Shown: positions 33,997 through 43,494 of the stretch, piece by piece | Position numbering within the stretch: the stretch's first letter is position 1 | How the letters are laid out: each line of letters begins with the position of its first letter | Source: Promicromonospora iranensis | GTDB lineage: Bacteria; Actinomycetota; Actinomycetes; Actinomycetales; Cellulomonadaceae | Length of the DNA: 64,000 nt | Direction: 5' to 3' | Assembly (NCBI RefSeq): GCF_028994775.1 | Contig: NZ_JAJQMN010000018.1 | Span: 1-64,000 of the forward strand | Program-made: the position numbers and the translations under genes | Notes under the pieces: generated by a model | The model's database searches: none | The model's input: only the letters and a program-made list of their open reading frames with translations | What the model was told of the DNA's origin: nothing

Positions 33997-34788
33997 GTGC
34001 GAGCACCCACGGACGAGCCCGACCACTCGGCCGGCCGCTCGGACGAGGACACGAGCAAGCTCACCGACCGGCTCGACGACGTGCGGGACCGGGCGGGCGA
34101 CGTCGTACAGGACATCTCCGACTCGGTATCGACCACCGTGGAGAAGGTCGAGCAGAAGATCAAGCCGCGCCTGCGCGGCTGGATCCACGCGGGGACGTTC
34201 CCGCTCGCCCTCGTGGCGAGCATCGTCCTGGTCGTGCTCGCCCCGACCGTGCCGGGCAAGGTCTCCGCGTCCGTCTTCGGCCTGAGCGCCTGCCTGCTGT
34301 TCGGTGTCTCCGCGGTCTACCACCGCGGCAACTGGTCACCCCGGGCCGACGCCGTCCTGCGCCGCCTCGACCACACGAACATCTTCCTCATCATCGCGGG
34401 CACCTACACACCGCTCGCGGTCCTGCTCCTCCCCCGCGACCAGGGGACGGTGCTGCTCTGGCTGGTGTGGAGCGGCGCGCTGCTCGGACTGCTGGCCCGC
34501 GTCTTCTGGCTCAACGCCCCCCGCTGGGTCTACGTGCCGGTCTACCTCGCGCTCGGCTGGGTGGCCGTGGCGTACATGGGCCAGTTCTGGGCCACCGGCG
34601 GCCCGGCCGTCGTCTGGCTCATCCTTGCGGGCGGCCTGGCCTACACGGCCGGCGCGATCGTCTACGGCACCAAGAAGCCCGACCCGAGCCCTACCTGGTT
34701 CGGCTTCCACGAGATCTTCCACGTGCTCACCGTGGTCGGCTTCGTCTGCCACCTGGTCGCCATCTACCTGGCCAACCTCGCGATCTGA
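33997..34788 (+). CDS. Hemolysin III family membrane protein (PAQR-like)
   Basis: A 263-residue protein. A soluble N-terminus of about 60 residues contains a predicted amphipathic stretch (DDVRDRAGDVVQDISDSVST). Seven membrane segments follow. The conserved metal-site histidines of the PAQR fold are visible: YHRGNW near the first third, and HEIFH plus CHLVAIY near the C-terminus. GTG 33997 follows GAGGAG. Despite the family name, a haemolytic role is not implied. The neighbour uppS is conserved. Confidence 0.88.
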   Translation: MRAPTDEPDHSAGRSDEDTSKLTDRLDDVRDRAGDVVQDISDSVSTTVEKVEQKIKPRLRGWIHAGTFPLALVASIVLVVLAPTVPGKVSASVFGLSACLLFGVSAVYHRGNWSPRADAVLRRLDHTNIFLIIAGTYTPLAVLLLPRDQGTVLLWLVWSGALLGLLARVFWLNAPRWVYVPVYLALGWVAVAYMGQFWATGGPAVVWLILAGGLAYTAGAIVYGTKKPDPSPTWFGFHEIFHVLTVVGFVCHLVAIYLANLAI

Positions 34789-34803
34789 CCACCCCGCGGG
34801 CTC

Positions 34804-35640
34804 TCATGCGCCCGTGGGAACCACCGTGTAGCGCCGGTTCGCCAGCGACGGGTTCGTCCTGCGGACCGCGGCGAGCGGAGCGGGGTCCAGGTCGACGGTG
34901 CGGTACGCCTGCTCGTCACCCATCTCCAGTCCGACGACGCCGTCCGGCCCCGCCAGGAGCGTGCGCCCCGTGACGCCCTTGCCCGTCATGCCGACGCCGA
35001 TCACCACCGCGGTGTTCTCGATCGCCCGCGCCTGGAGCAGCGTGCGCCAGTGGTCGGCCTTGAGCGGGCCGGCGACCCAGGCGGCCGGGTAGACCAGCAC
35101 GTCCGCTCCGGCGTCGACCACGCGGCGGGCCGACTCCGGGAACCGCAGGTCGTAGCAGGTCAGCACCCCGAAGGTGAGCCCGCCCAGGCGCAGGGTGACC
35201 GGCTCGGCGTCCGCGGGGCCGGGCTCGAGCAGGTCCGACTCCTGGTACCCGAACGCGTCGTACAGGTGCACCTTGCGGTAGACGCCCGCGAGCTCGCCGG
35301 CGCCGTCGACGACGACCAGGGCGTTCACCGCGCGGACCCCGTCGGAGCCGGGCAGCGTGACGCCGGCGATCACGGCGAGCCCGTGCTTGCGCGCCCTGTC
35401 CCGCAGGAGTGTGACGAACGGTCCGTCGAGCGGCTCCGCGTGCTTCGGCCCGACGCCGTGCGGGTCGTAGCCGGACGCGTACTCCGGCAGCACGAGCAGG
35501 TCGGCCTTGGCCCGCGCCGCCACCTTGAACGCGTCGAGCGCGGTCTGGCGGTTGGCGCCGTGGTCGTCGGTGACGGCCACCTGGGCGACCGTCACGCGGA
35601 CAACTCCGGCGACGGTGGCCCGCTCGGCCTGATCAGTCAC
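34804..35640 (-). CDS. Carbon-nitrogen hydrolase, nitrilase superfamily
   Basis: A 278-residue enzyme with the Glu-Lys-Cys triad: Glu in LLVLPEYASG, Lys in YRKVHLYD and Cys in VLTCYDLRFPE. Such enzymes hydrolyse amides or omega-amides; the closest subgroup is Nit/amidase-like. GTG 35640 (VTDQAERATVAG) overlaps the end of the upstream gene by 8 nt. The operon mca, membrane protein, hydrolase suggests a role in detoxification or metabolite repair, as inference only. Confidence 0.88.
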   Translation of the reverse strand: MTDQAERATVAGVVRVTVAQVAVTDDHGANRQTALDAFKVAARAKADLLVLPEYASGYDPHGVGPKHAEPLDGPFVTLLRDRARKHGLAVIAGVTLPGSDGVRAVNALVVVDGAGELAGVYRKVHLYDAFGYQESDLLEPGPADAEPVTLRLGGLTFGVLTCYDLRFPESARRVVDAGADVLVYPAAWVAGPLKADHWRTLLQARAIENTAVVIGVGMTGKGVTGRTLLAGPDGVVGLEMGDEQAYRTVDLDPAPLAAVRRTNPSLANRRYTVVPTGA

Positions 35641-36043
35641 CCGAGCCGCCACCGTCCCCGCCCGACGAACCACTGCCGCCGGATGCCGAGCCGCCCGCGT
35701 CGGACGTCCCGGACGTACCACCCGCGTCGGGGGTGCTCGCGTCGTCGGGCTCCTTGGCGGCGGGGGCCGTGTCGCCGTTCGAGTCGGCCCGACGGAAGCT
35801 GACGACCTGCGGGGCCGGGACCGGCAGGCCCTGCTGGCGGGCGTTGTGACCTGCCTGGCGCAGGTGCTTGCTCATGTTCAGGAACAACAGCACGCACGCG
35901 ATCGCCAGCGCGAAGGTGACGATGAAGCCGATGAGCCCCGGCGAGACCTGCCACTCCTCCAGGCCCGGGCGGAGCGTGCCCTCGGTGGGGTTGGGTGACG
36001 GCTCCGTCGCGAGAGCGATCGCGCCGGCTGCCAGGCGGCTCAT
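35633..36043 (-). CDS. Single-span membrane protein, mca-associated
   Basis: A 136-residue protein with one membrane segment (GLIGFIVTFALAIACVLLFL, about residues 36-55), a short basic stretch, and a C-terminal tail rich in Gly, Ser and Asp. The start overlaps the mca stop (ATGA). M. tuberculosis Rv1083 occupies the same place after mca. Function is unknown. Confidence 0.85.
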   Translation of the reverse strand: MSRLAAGAIALATEPSPNPTEGTLRPGLEEWQVSPGLIGFIVTFALAIACVLLFLNMSKHLRQAGHNARQQGLPVPAPQVVSFRRADSNGDTAPAAKEPDDASTPDAGGTSGTSDAGGSASGGSGSSGGDGGGSGD

Positions 36044-36960
36044 GCGGGGACCTCCGACCGGACGCCCTCGAACAGGTCCTCCTCGTACTCACCCTCAGCG
36101 CGCTCGGGCAGCGGCACACGGGACTCCGCGAGCTCGTACTCGTCCCACGGCCACACGTCGACCTCGAGGTCGCGCGGCACCGCGAAGAAGAAGCCCTTGG
36201 GGTCGATCTGCGAGGCGTGCGCCATCAGGGCGGCGTCCCGGTTCGTGAAGTAGTCGGCGACGGGGACCAGCGTGGTCACCTGGCGCTCCGGGATCTCGCG
36301 GGCGTCGCGTGACTCGACCCAGTCGCCGAAGGGTGACTCGAGGCCGGCGCCCTCCATCGCCTCGTGCACCGCACGGATGCGCTTCATCGAGAAGCCGTGG
36401 TTGTAGTAGAGCTTGAGCGGCTCCCAGGGCTCCCCCGCGCCGGGGTACCGGTCCGGGTCGCCCGCCGCGGCGAACGCCTCGAACGACACCTCGTGGCACT
36501 TGATGTGGTCGGGGTGCGGGTAGCCACCCGACGGGTCGTACGTCGTGATGACGTGCGGCCGGAACTCACGGACAGCCTGCACCAGCGGCGCCGCGGCCTC
36601 CTCCAGCGGTACCAGCGCGAAGCAACCCTCGGGGAGCGGAGGCAGCGGGTCGCCCTCGGGCAGTCCCGAGTCCACGAAGCCCAGCCACTGCTGACGCACA
36701 CCCAGCGCCTCGGCGGCCTGGGCCATCTCCAGCCGGCGTACCGCGCGGCGGCCCTCGACCGACTCGAACTCGTGGCCCGCGGGTACCTCGAACGACGGGT
36801 TCAGGATGTCGCCCCGTTCGCCCCCGGTGCATGTGACGACGAGGACCTCCACCCCCTCTGCGGCGTAGCGGGCCATCGTGGCGGCCCCCTTGCTCGACTC
36901 GTCGTCCGGGTGCGCGTGCACCGCCATCAGACGGAGCGGCTCGCGCTCGGGTACGGACAC
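36040..36960 (-). CDS. mca: Mycothiol S-conjugate amidase
   Basis: A 306-residue zinc amidase that cleaves mycothiol conjugates of electrophiles to mercapturic acids and GlcN-Ins. The metal site is seen in AVHAHPDDESSKGA and YPHPDHIKCHEV; KGFFFAVP and VDVWPWDEYEL are typical C-terminal blocks. GTG 36960 follows AGGAGGACCCA. An upstream in-frame extension encodes HPTQ repeats and is not likely translated. This is strong evidence for a mycothiol-producing actinobacterium. Confidence 0.95.
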   Translation of the reverse strand: MSVPEREPLRLMAVHAHPDDESSKGAATMARYAAEGVEVLVVTCTGGERGDILNPSFEVPAGHEFESVEGRRAVRRLEMAQAAEALGVRQQWLGFVDSGLPEGDPLPPLPEGCFALVPLEEAAAPLVQAVREFRPHVITTYDPSGGYPHPDHIKCHEVSFEAFAAAGDPDRYPGAGEPWEPLKLYYNHGFSMKRIRAVHEAMEGAGLESPFGDWVESRDAREIPERQVTTLVPVADYFTNRDAALMAHASQIDPKGFFFAVPRDLEVDVWPWDEYELAESRVPLPERAEGEYEEDLFEGVRSEVPA

Positions 36961-36970
36961 TGGGTCCTCC

Positions 36971-37012
36971 TGTGTGGGATGAGGCTGTGTGGGATGAGGC
37001 TGCGTGGGATGA
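36971..37012. repeat. 15-bp tandem repeat upstream of mca
   Basis: Two and four-fifths copies of TGTGTGGGATGAGGC lie directly beside the mca ribosome-binding site, in the short gap to the divergent DUF4307 gene. Copy-number change could alter the 5' leader. Confidence 0.8.
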
Positions 37013-37099
37013 CTACTGGGACAATCACTCACATGGACCATGATGGTCCAGGGACAATCTTGCTACGAACCACTGACACCTCGAACCGAGCGAGCCGTG

Positions 37100-37609
37100 A
37101 TGACCGACCCAGACCCCGCCGCACCGACCGGCGCCACGCCCGTACAGGCACCGAGCCTCGCCGAGCGCTACGGCCGCGCGAGGCCCGGATCGCACCGGGC
37201 GGCGGCGCAGCCCGGCGGGGACGACCCGTGGGACGAGGCGGACGACGTCCGGCCTCGTCCGAAGCTCTCCGTGGGCGCCCGGATCGCGGTCGCCGCCGCG
37301 CTGGCCGCCGGTGTCGCGCTCGCCGCGTGGTTCACGATCGTCGACACGCAGCGCGATCCTGTGACCTTCACCGACGTCGGTTTCTCGGTGACGAGCCCCG
37401 AAGCGGTGGACGTCACGTTCGAGGTGAGCATGCCGCCGGGGACCGAGGCCGTGTGCACCGTGACCGCGCTGAGCCAGAGCTTCGCGGAGGTCGGCGCGGT
37501 GGACGTCGAGGTGGGCCCGGACGAGGCCCGCACGACACGCCACACGGTGACCGTCGCCACGACGGAGCTCGCGACGACGGGCGTCGTGGACCACTGTGAC
37601 CTGCGCTGA
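37100..37609 (+). CDS. DUF4307-family membrane protein
   Basis: A 169-residue protein with a proline/alanine-rich cytosolic N-terminus, one membrane segment (IAVAAALAAGVALAAWFTIV, about residues 60-79) and an external domain with two cysteines (VCTVTALS, VDHCDLR) that could form a disulfide. DUF4307 genes accompany mca and greA in many actinobacteria (Rv1081c in M. tuberculosis). The start ATG 37100 gives MTDPDPAAPTG. Confidence 0.85.
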   Translation: MTDPDPAAPTGATPVQAPSLAERYGRARPGSHRAAAQPGGDDPWDEADDVRPRPKLSVGARIAVAAALAAGVALAAWFTIVDTQRDPVTFTDVGFSVTSPEAVDVTFEVSMPPGTEAVCTVTALSQSFAEVGAVDVEVGPDEARTTRHTVTVATTELATTGVVDHCDLR

Positions 37610-37814
37610 GACCGACCTCACCGAACAAGTACGTCGTCCGCTCAGAGCGGAAACAGGGAATCTCTTGGCATGTCTTTCCCGGGAATTGGTATTCTCGTCG
37701 TTTCACACGCTGTGTTGACCGGCTGACGCGCGTGCCCGATCCGTTTCCGTCGGCCGGGATCCGCGCGCTGCCGTAACTGTGGCTCGATCGAGCAACGACG
37801 AAAGGAGAGCCCCC

Positions 37815-38297
37815 GTGGCCGACGCTTCTGTCACCTGGCTCACCCAGGAGGCGCACGACAAGCTCAAGGCTGAGCTGGAGTATCTCTCCGGCCCCTACCG
37901 GGCGGAGATCACCGAGCGCATCGCGGCTGCCCGCGACGAGGGCGACCTCAAGGAGAACGGCGGCTACCACGCCGCGCGCGAGGAGCAGGGGAAGAACGAG
38001 GCACGGATCCTTGAGCTCACCGAGAAGCTCCGCCACGTCCAGGTCGGCACCCCCGCGGACGACGGCAAGGTCGAGCCCGGCATGGTCGTGACCGCGATCG
38101 TCGCCGGCGACGAGATGAACTTCCTTTTCGGCTCGCGCGAGATGGCGGGGTCCACGGACCTCGACGTCTACTCGCCGACGTCGCCGCTGGGCGCAGCGAT
38201 CGACGGAAAGTCGATAGGCGCGAAGACGACCTACCACGCGCCGAACGGGCGCGACATCCCCGTGGAGATCACGGGAGCGAAGCCCTTCCAGGGCTGA
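37815..38297 (+). CDS. greA: Transcription elongation factor GreA
   Basis: A 160-residue factor that rescues backtracked RNA polymerase. The N-terminal coiled coil carries the acidic tip (AARDEGDLKENGGYHAAREE), and the C-terminal FKBP-like domain ends ITGAKPF. GTG 37815 follows AAAGGAG. A possible promoter, TTGGCA at 37665 and TATTCT at 37690 with a 19-bp spacer, lies about 120 bp upstream. Confidence 0.95.
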   Translation: MADASVTWLTQEAHDKLKAELEYLSGPYRAEITERIAAARDEGDLKENGGYHAAREEQGKNEARILELTEKLRHVQVGTPADDGKVEPGMVVTAIVAGDEMNFLFGSREMAGSTDLDVYSPTSPLGAAIDGKSIGAKTTYHAPNGRDIPVEITGAKPFQG

Positions 38298-38354
38298 GCC
38301 ACAGGCTCGGGCCGTGCCCCTGGAGCCTGATCGCAGCGCAGGACGACGGGCCTG

Positions 38355-39722
38355 TCAGACAGCCGGTTCACCCACGTGACCGGAGTGTCCGGCAGGCCCG
38401 TCGGCATGTCCGAGGTCCGCGAGCCGGCGCTGCAGGAACCGGCGGTCGCCCTCCCGGTCCACCTGTCCGAGCGCCCGCCGGTACTCCACCGCGGCCTCTG
38501 CGGTTCGGCCCGCGCGCCGCAGCAGGTCCGCCCGCATCGCGGGGAGCAGGTGATAGGCCGCCAGCTCGGGTGCTGACGCGACGTCGTCGAGCGCCGCCAG
38601 GCCCGCCTCGGGTCCTCGCGACATCCCCACCGCCACCGCCCGGTTGAGCGCCACCACCGGCGAGCGCGTCATACCCGCCAGTACGTCGTAGAGGGCCTCG
38701 ATCTCGGCCCAGTCCGTGGCGTCGGCCGAGGCCGCCCGGGCGTGCAGCGCCGCGATCGCCGCCTGCACCTGGTACGGACCGGCACGGCGTGCCGCGAGCG
38801 CGTCGTCGAGCACCGTCAGTCCCTCGCCGATCTCGTCGCGCCGCCACAGCGACCTGTCCTGCTCCTCGAGCGTGCGCGGCACCGCTTCGGCCCCGGTGCT
38901 CACGCGCGCCCGGCGCCGCGCGTGCTGGAGCAGCAGCAGCGCGAGCAGACCGCGCGCCTCCGGCTCGTCGGGCAGGAGGCGTGCGACGAGCCGGGCGACC
39001 CGGACCGCGTCGTCGGCCAGGGCTCGGCGAGCCTCGGCCCCGGCGACCTCGTCGACGGGTTCCGCCCACGCGTCGTACCCCTCGGTGAACAGCACGTACA
39101 GCACGGCCAGGACCGCGGAGACGCGGTCGTGCAGCAGCTCGGGCGGCGGCACGCGGAACGCGATGCCGGCGCTCCGAATCTTGCGCTTGGCCCGGGTCAG
39201 GCGCTGGGCCATCGTCGTCTCGGGCACCAGGAAGGCTCGCGCGACCTGCGCCGTCGTCATACCCGTGAGGGACCGGAGCGTGAGCGCGACCCGGCCCTCC
39301 AGCGGCAGTGCGGGGTGGCAGCAGGTGAAGACGAGGCGCAGCAGGTCGCCGTCGGGGTCCTCCGCCCCGGGGGCGGCCCAACCGTCGCCGGGGCCCCCAC
39401 CGCCGTCCACGGCCCCGGCGGCCGGGTCGCCGGCAGCCGAGGTGAGCCGCTCGGTCAGTCGCGCCGCCACCGCCACCTTCTCCGCCTCGACCTTGCGGCG
39501 GCGCAGCCGGTCCAGCGCACAGTTGCGTGCGGTGGTGGTCAGCCACGCCCCGGGGCGGGCGGGCACGCCGTCCCGCTCCCAGGTGCGCAGCGCGACCGCG
39601 AACGCCTCCTGCGCGCAGTCCTCCGCCAGGTCGAGGTCACCGGTGCTGCGGGCGACTGCCGCGAGCACGCGTCCCCACTCCTCGCGGAACGCGGCGGTGA
39701 CGGCCTGCCCGACGTCGGTCAC
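38355..39722 (-). CDS. ECF42-type RNA polymerase sigma factor
   Basis: A 455-residue sigma factor. Region 2 is at the N-terminus ([19 protein letters not shown]), region 4 near 150-200 ([28 protein letters not shown]). A long C-terminal TPR-like extension of about 220 residues follows ([35 protein letters not shown]). ECF42 factors have this extension and are paired with DGPF/YCII proteins instead of an anti-sigma factor. The GTG start overlaps the upstream DGPF gene's stop by 4 nt. Targets are unknown. Confidence 0.92.
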   Translation of the reverse strand: MTDVGQAVTAAFREEWGRVLAAVARSTGDLDLAEDCAQEAFAVALRTWERDGVPARPGAWLTTTARNCALDRLRRRKVEAEKVAVAARLTERLTSAAGDPAAGAVDGGGGPGDGWAAPGAEDPDGDLLRLVFTCCHPALPLEGRVALTLRSLTGMTTAQVARAFLVPETTMAQRLTRAKRKIRSAGIAFRVPPPELLHDRVSAVLAVLYVLFTEGYDAWAEPVDEVAGAEARRALADDAVRVARLVARLLPDEPEARGLLALLLLQHARRRARVSTGAEAVPRTLEEQDRSLWRRDEIGEGLTVLDDALAARRAGPYQVQAAIAALHARAASADATDWAEIEALYDVLAGMTRSPVVALNRAVAVGMSRGPEAGLAALDDVASAPELAAYHLLPAMRADLLRRAGRTAEAAVEYRRALGQVDREGDRRFLQRRLADLGHADGPAGHSGHVGEPAV

Positions 39723-40078
39723 CCCTCGCCCTCGGCACCGTCGTCGAGGTCGAGGGGCCAGAACGGGCGCAGCTCGATCGCGCCGGTGTGCGCCATCGGG
39801 TGGGCGGCCGCGATCCGGATGGCCTCGTCGAGGTCCGGCGCCTCCAGGACGTCGAAGCCCGCGATCACCTCTTTGGTCTCCGTGAACGGGCCGTCGGTGA
39901 CGACCACCTCGCCGGTACGGACCTGCACGCCGACGGCGTCGGCGGGCGGACGCAGCCGGTCGCCGATGATCGCCCGTCCCGTGCCGTAGGTGTCCCGCAC
40001 CCAGTCCTCGATGTGGGGCACGTCCCCCGTGGGCGCGGGCGCGTCGGGCGTGGACAGGACGAGCATGAGGTAACGCAT
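39719..40078 (-). CDS. YCII-related DGPF-domain protein
   Basis: A 119-residue protein starting [14 protein letters not shown]. It carries the family motif [18 protein letters not shown] and the AAHP-type C-terminal block. ATG 40078 follows GGAAGGGAGCAC. It is translationally coupled to the ECF sigma gene. DGPF proteins are the standard partner of ECF42, but how they act is not known. Confidence 0.92.
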   Translation of the reverse strand: MRYLMLVLSTPDAPAPTGDVPHIEDWVRDTYGTGRAIIGDRLRPPADAVGVQVRTGEVVVTDGPFTETKEVIAGFDVLEAPDLDEAIRIAAAHPMAHTGAIELRPFWPLDLDDGAEGEG

Positions 40079-40185
40079 GGTTGTGCTCCCTTCCGGGGCG
40101 GCCCCGGAGTCATGGTCCCGCGACCGGTCGGCCGCGTCACTCCGACGACGAACGGGAACGCGCCCGCACGACACCCGCACGACAC

Positions 40186-41445
40186 TCAGTTCGCGACGAC
40201 CTCGTAGCCCTCGGACTCCAGCCGCTCGACGACGGCGGCGCGGTGCTCGGTGCCCTTGGTCTCGAGCTGCAGGTTGACCCGCACCTCGGACACGGCGAGC
40301 GAGACGTCGGTCCGCGTGTGGTCGACGGCCACGATGTTGGCCCCTGCCGCAGCGATCGTCTCCACGAGCCGGGCGAGCGCACCCGGCTTGTCCATCAGCC
40401 GCACCTGCAGCTTGAGGTACCGTCCGGCCGCGACCAGACCGTGCTGCACCACGCGCAGCAGCACGAGGGGGTCGATGTTCCCGCCCGACAGGACGGCGAC
40501 GACCGGCCCCTTGAACACGCCGGGACCCGCGGCCATGATGCCGGCGACGGCAGCAGCTCCGGCGGGCTCGACCATCAGCTTCGAGCGCTCGAGCACCGCG
40601 AGCAGCGCCCGCGAGAGCTGGTCCTCGCTGACGGTCCGGACCTCGACGCCCTCTTTCTGCACGATCCCGAACGGCACGTCGCCCGGTAGCCCCACGGCGA
40701 TGCCGTCGGCCATGGTGGAGCCGAGCGTGCCCGCCAGCGGCTTGCCGGCCTTCAACGAGCCCGGGTAGGCCGCGGCCGACGCCGCCTGGACGCCCACCAC
40801 CTTGACGTGCGGTGCCGCCTCGGCCAGCACGGCGGCGATCCCGGCCACCAGCCCGCCACCGCCCAGCGGCACGACGACGGTGGCGACGTCCGGCACCTGT
40901 TCCAGGATCTCCAGGGCGACGGTGCCCTGGCCCGCCACGACGTCAACGTGGTCGAACGGGTGGATGAGCACCCGGCCGGAGCGGGCGGCCTCCACGCGGG
41001 CGGCGGCGAGCGCCTCGTCCACGGAGGAGCCGACCATCCGCACCTCGGCCCCGTACCCGCGCGTCGCCGCGACCTTGGGCAGGGCCGCGTCGACCGGCAT
41101 GTAGACGACGGTGTCGATACCGAGCATGCCCGCCGCGACCGCCACGCCTTGCGCGTGGTTCCCGGCCGAGGCCGCGACGACTCCACGCTCCCGTTCGGCG
41201 GCCGACAGGCGTGCGAGCCGCACGTACGCGCCGCGCACCTTGAACGAGCCGGCGCGCTGCAGGTTCTCGCACTTGAGCAGCACCTTGGTACCGGCGATGG
41301 TGGAGAGCGCGCGGCTCTCGGTGATCGGTGTACGGGTGATGACGCCGTCGAGCATCTCTGCGGCGGCGCGGGCGTCGTCGGCGGTCACCGTGAGGTGGCC
41401 GCCGTAGGACTCCAGGTCGAACGGATCCAGGGGCACAGCGCGCAT
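40186..41445 (-). CDS. ilvA: Threonine ammonia-lyase with ACT-like domain
   Basis: A 419-residue PLP enzyme that deaminates threonine to 2-oxobutanoate for isoleucine synthesis or catabolism. The PLP lysine is Lys69 in AGSFKVRGAY; the phosphate loop is VVPLGGGGLVAG. A single C-terminal ACT-like domain covers about residues 335-419 (LQVRLMDKPGALARLVETI). That length fits the shorter TdcB-with-ACT class more than the 500-residue biosynthetic form with two ACT repeats. Confidence 0.93.
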   Translation of the reverse strand: MRAVPLDPFDLESYGGHLTVTADDARAAAEMLDGVITRTPITESRALSTIAGTKVLLKCENLQRAGSFKVRGAYVRLARLSAAERERGVVAASAGNHAQGVAVAAGMLGIDTVVYMPVDAALPKVAATRGYGAEVRMVGSSVDEALAAARVEAARSGRVLIHPFDHVDVVAGQGTVALEILEQVPDVATVVVPLGGGGLVAGIAAVLAEAAPHVKVVGVQAASAAAYPGSLKAGKPLAGTLGSTMADGIAVGLPGDVPFGIVQKEGVEVRTVSEDQLSRALLAVLERSKLMVEPAGAAAVAGIMAAGPGVFKGPVVAVLSGGNIDPLVLLRVVQHGLVAAGRYLKLQVRLMDKPGALARLVETIAAAGANIVAVDHTRTDVSLAVSEVRVNLQLETKGTEHRAAVVERLESEGYEVVAN

Positions 41446-41474
41446 GTTGCCCGACTACGCCCCCGGATGCACGT

Positions 41475-42719
41475 TCAGCGCTTCTGATCACCCTCTGAAG
41501 GATCACGATCCTCGTCGACGCCGACGTCCGCGACGGCGCCTTCGGCCACCACGCCGGGAGTACGGCGCAGCCGGAGCGGGATCGGTGGCGCGTCGGCGGC
41601 GCGCCACCGGATCGGCAGCGCGTCCTCGTCCCCGAGCTCCGGGAACTTGTCGTGCCCGTTGAGGTAGAGGATCACGGTGTTCAGCACTGCCGCGAGCGGC
41701 ACCGCGAACAGGGCGCCGACGATGCCTGCGACATACGACCCTGCGGCCACGGCGAGGATCACGGCGACCGGGTGCAGCGAGACGGCCTGCCCCATGAGGA
41801 ATGGCTGCAGCGCGTGCGACTCGATCTGCTGCACCAGCAGCACCACGCCGAGCATGATGAGGGCGGCCACCCAGCCGTTCGACACGAGCACCACGACGAC
41901 GGCGATGGCTCCCGTGACGATGGCACCGACCACCGGCACGAACGAACCGACGAACACGAGGATGCTGATCGGCAGGGCGAGCGACGGGACGAAGAACACG
42001 GCGCCGATCCCGATACCGACCGCGTCCACGGCGGCGACGAGGATCTGTGTGCGGGTGTAGGCGGCGAGCGTGACGGCGCCGCGCCGGCCGGCCTGGTTGA
42101 CCCGCTCGCGGGAGGACTGCGGCAGCAGGCCGACGATCCAGCTCCAGATGCCCCGCGGGTCGTGCAGGAAGAAAAACGTGCAGAACAGCGCGATCAGCGC
42201 CCCGATCAGCACGCTGCCCGCGGTGGCGGCGGCCCCGAGAGCCCCGCTCACGATCGCGGCCTGCTGCGCCTCGAGCTGGTCGAGGATGTCCTGGCTGTAG
42301 CTCTGCAGCTGCTCCTCGAGCCCGAACTGCGAAGAGAGCTGCGTCCAGAGCTCGTTGAAGCCGCTGATGGCCTGCGCCGTCAGGTCGGCGAACCCGTTCG
42401 CGATCGACTGTCCCGCCAGGGTGATCAGGCCGGCGACCACCACGATCAGGCCGACCAGGGAGAGCCCGGCGGACAACCCGCGCGGCAGGCGCAGGCGCTC
42501 GTTCAGCAGGCGGCGCACCGGCGTCAGCATGATGGTGAGCAGCAGCGCGACCGCCACCGGGATCACGATCGACTTCAGGAGCGTGAGGAGCCAGAGCGCG
42601 GCGGCGACGAACGCGCCGATGAGGAGCATCCGCCACGACCACGAGGCGGCGGCCCGGATCGCTGGCGGGACCGCACCCGACTCGTCGGTCGGCGGCGCGG
42701 TGGTCGGGCTGGACGTCAC
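41475..42719 (-). CDS. AI-2E family transporter (PerM/YdiK-like)
   Basis: A 414-residue membrane protein with about eight membrane segments. It has an N-terminal pair (LLIGAFVAAALWLLTLLKSI), a large central extracytoplasmic loop (residues about 125-190) and the GSFVPVVGAIVTGAIAVVVV and QIESHALQPFLMGQAV blocks of the AI-2E exporter superfamily. GTG 42719 follows GAGGAGACAAGC. Substrates range from quorum signals to Na+/H+; none can be chosen here. Confidence 0.88.
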   Translation of the reverse strand: MTSSPTTAPPTDESGAVPPAIRAAASWSWRMLLIGAFVAAALWLLTLLKSIVIPVAVALLLTIMLTPVRRLLNERLRLPRGLSAGLSLVGLIVVVAGLITLAGQSIANGFADLTAQAISGFNELWTQLSSQFGLEEQLQSYSQDILDQLEAQQAAIVSGALGAAATAGSVLIGALIALFCTFFFLHDPRGIWSWIVGLLPQSSRERVNQAGRRGAVTLAAYTRTQILVAAVDAVGIGIGAVFFVPSLALPISILVFVGSFVPVVGAIVTGAIAVVVVLVSNGWVAALIMLGVVLLVQQIESHALQPFLMGQAVSLHPVAVILAVAAGSYVAGIVGALFAVPLAAVLNTVILYLNGHDKFPELGDEDALPIRWRAADAPPIPLRLRRTPGVVAEGAVADVGVDEDRDPSEGDQKR

Positions 42720-42884
42720 GCTTGTCTCCTCGGTCTGCGACACGGATACGACCCTAGGGGAGCACACCGGCATGCCGCTGGCCTGCTCACGCGCCGCACC
42801 AAAGGTGCACCGCCCGCTCACGGGTCCGACATGTCTCGAACGCGTCCGGGTGCCGCTCTCGCGAGCCGTCCCGGCAGGTAGCCG

Positions 42885-43484
42885 TCAGGCCTCCAGCTTC
42901 CGCTTCTGCGGATGCGGGGTCTCGCCGCGCTCCAGCATCTCGACGAACTTGGTGATGTTGCGGGCGCGAGTCTCCGCCTTCTTGACGCCGGTGACCCGGA
43001 ACAGGATCGCGAACCGGTTCTGGGCGGTGAGGATCTCGAACATCGCCGCAGCACGCGGGCTCGCCGCGAGCGCCTCGGCGAGGTCCGGGGGTACCTCGAA
43101 ATTGCTGTTGACCTCATAGGCGGCTTCCCAGCGCCCGTCGGCCCTCGCCTTGTCGATCTCCTCCTGGCCCCGGATGCGCATGCGACCCTCGGCGATCAGA
43201 CGCTCCACGATGCGTACGTTCCGGGCGGACCACCGGCTGCGTGGCCGGCGGGGGCAGTACCGCTGCAGGGTGGTCGTATCGTCCCGGCTGCGCGCCTGGG
43301 CATCGATCCAGCCGCTGCACAGCGCCTCGTCGAGCGCCTGGCCGCGGGTCAGGGTCGTCGGGGAGTCCTTGCCCTTCCTCGCGAGGATCAGCCAGACGCC
43401 GTCCGACGTCGACTCGTTCTCGTCGAGCCAGGCGCGCCACGCCGCGACGTCCGGGATCAGGAGCTCGGGATCGGTCTCAGCCAT
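42885..43484 (-). CDS. YdeI/OmpD-associated family protein
   Basis: A 199-residue protein with the YdeI pattern: WLDENESTSDGVWLILARKG, then QALDEALCSGWIDAQ and RYCPRRPRSRWSARNV. The C-terminal OmdA-like helix bundle (LAEALAASPRAAAMFEIL) ends in VEMLERGETPHPQKRKLEA. Some relatives protect against peptides, but the biochemical role is unknown. ATG 43484 gives MAETDPELLIPD. Confidence 0.88.
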   Translation of the reverse strand: MAETDPELLIPDVAAWRAWLDENESTSDGVWLILARKGKDSPTTLTRGQALDEALCSGWIDAQARSRDDTTTLQRYCPRRPRSRWSARNVRIVERLIAEGRMRIRGQEEIDKARADGRWEAAYEVNSNFEVPPDLAEALAASPRAAAMFEILTAQNRFAILFRVTGVKKAETRARNITKFVEMLERGETPHPQKRKLEA

Positions 43485-43494
43485 GGGGAGGACG

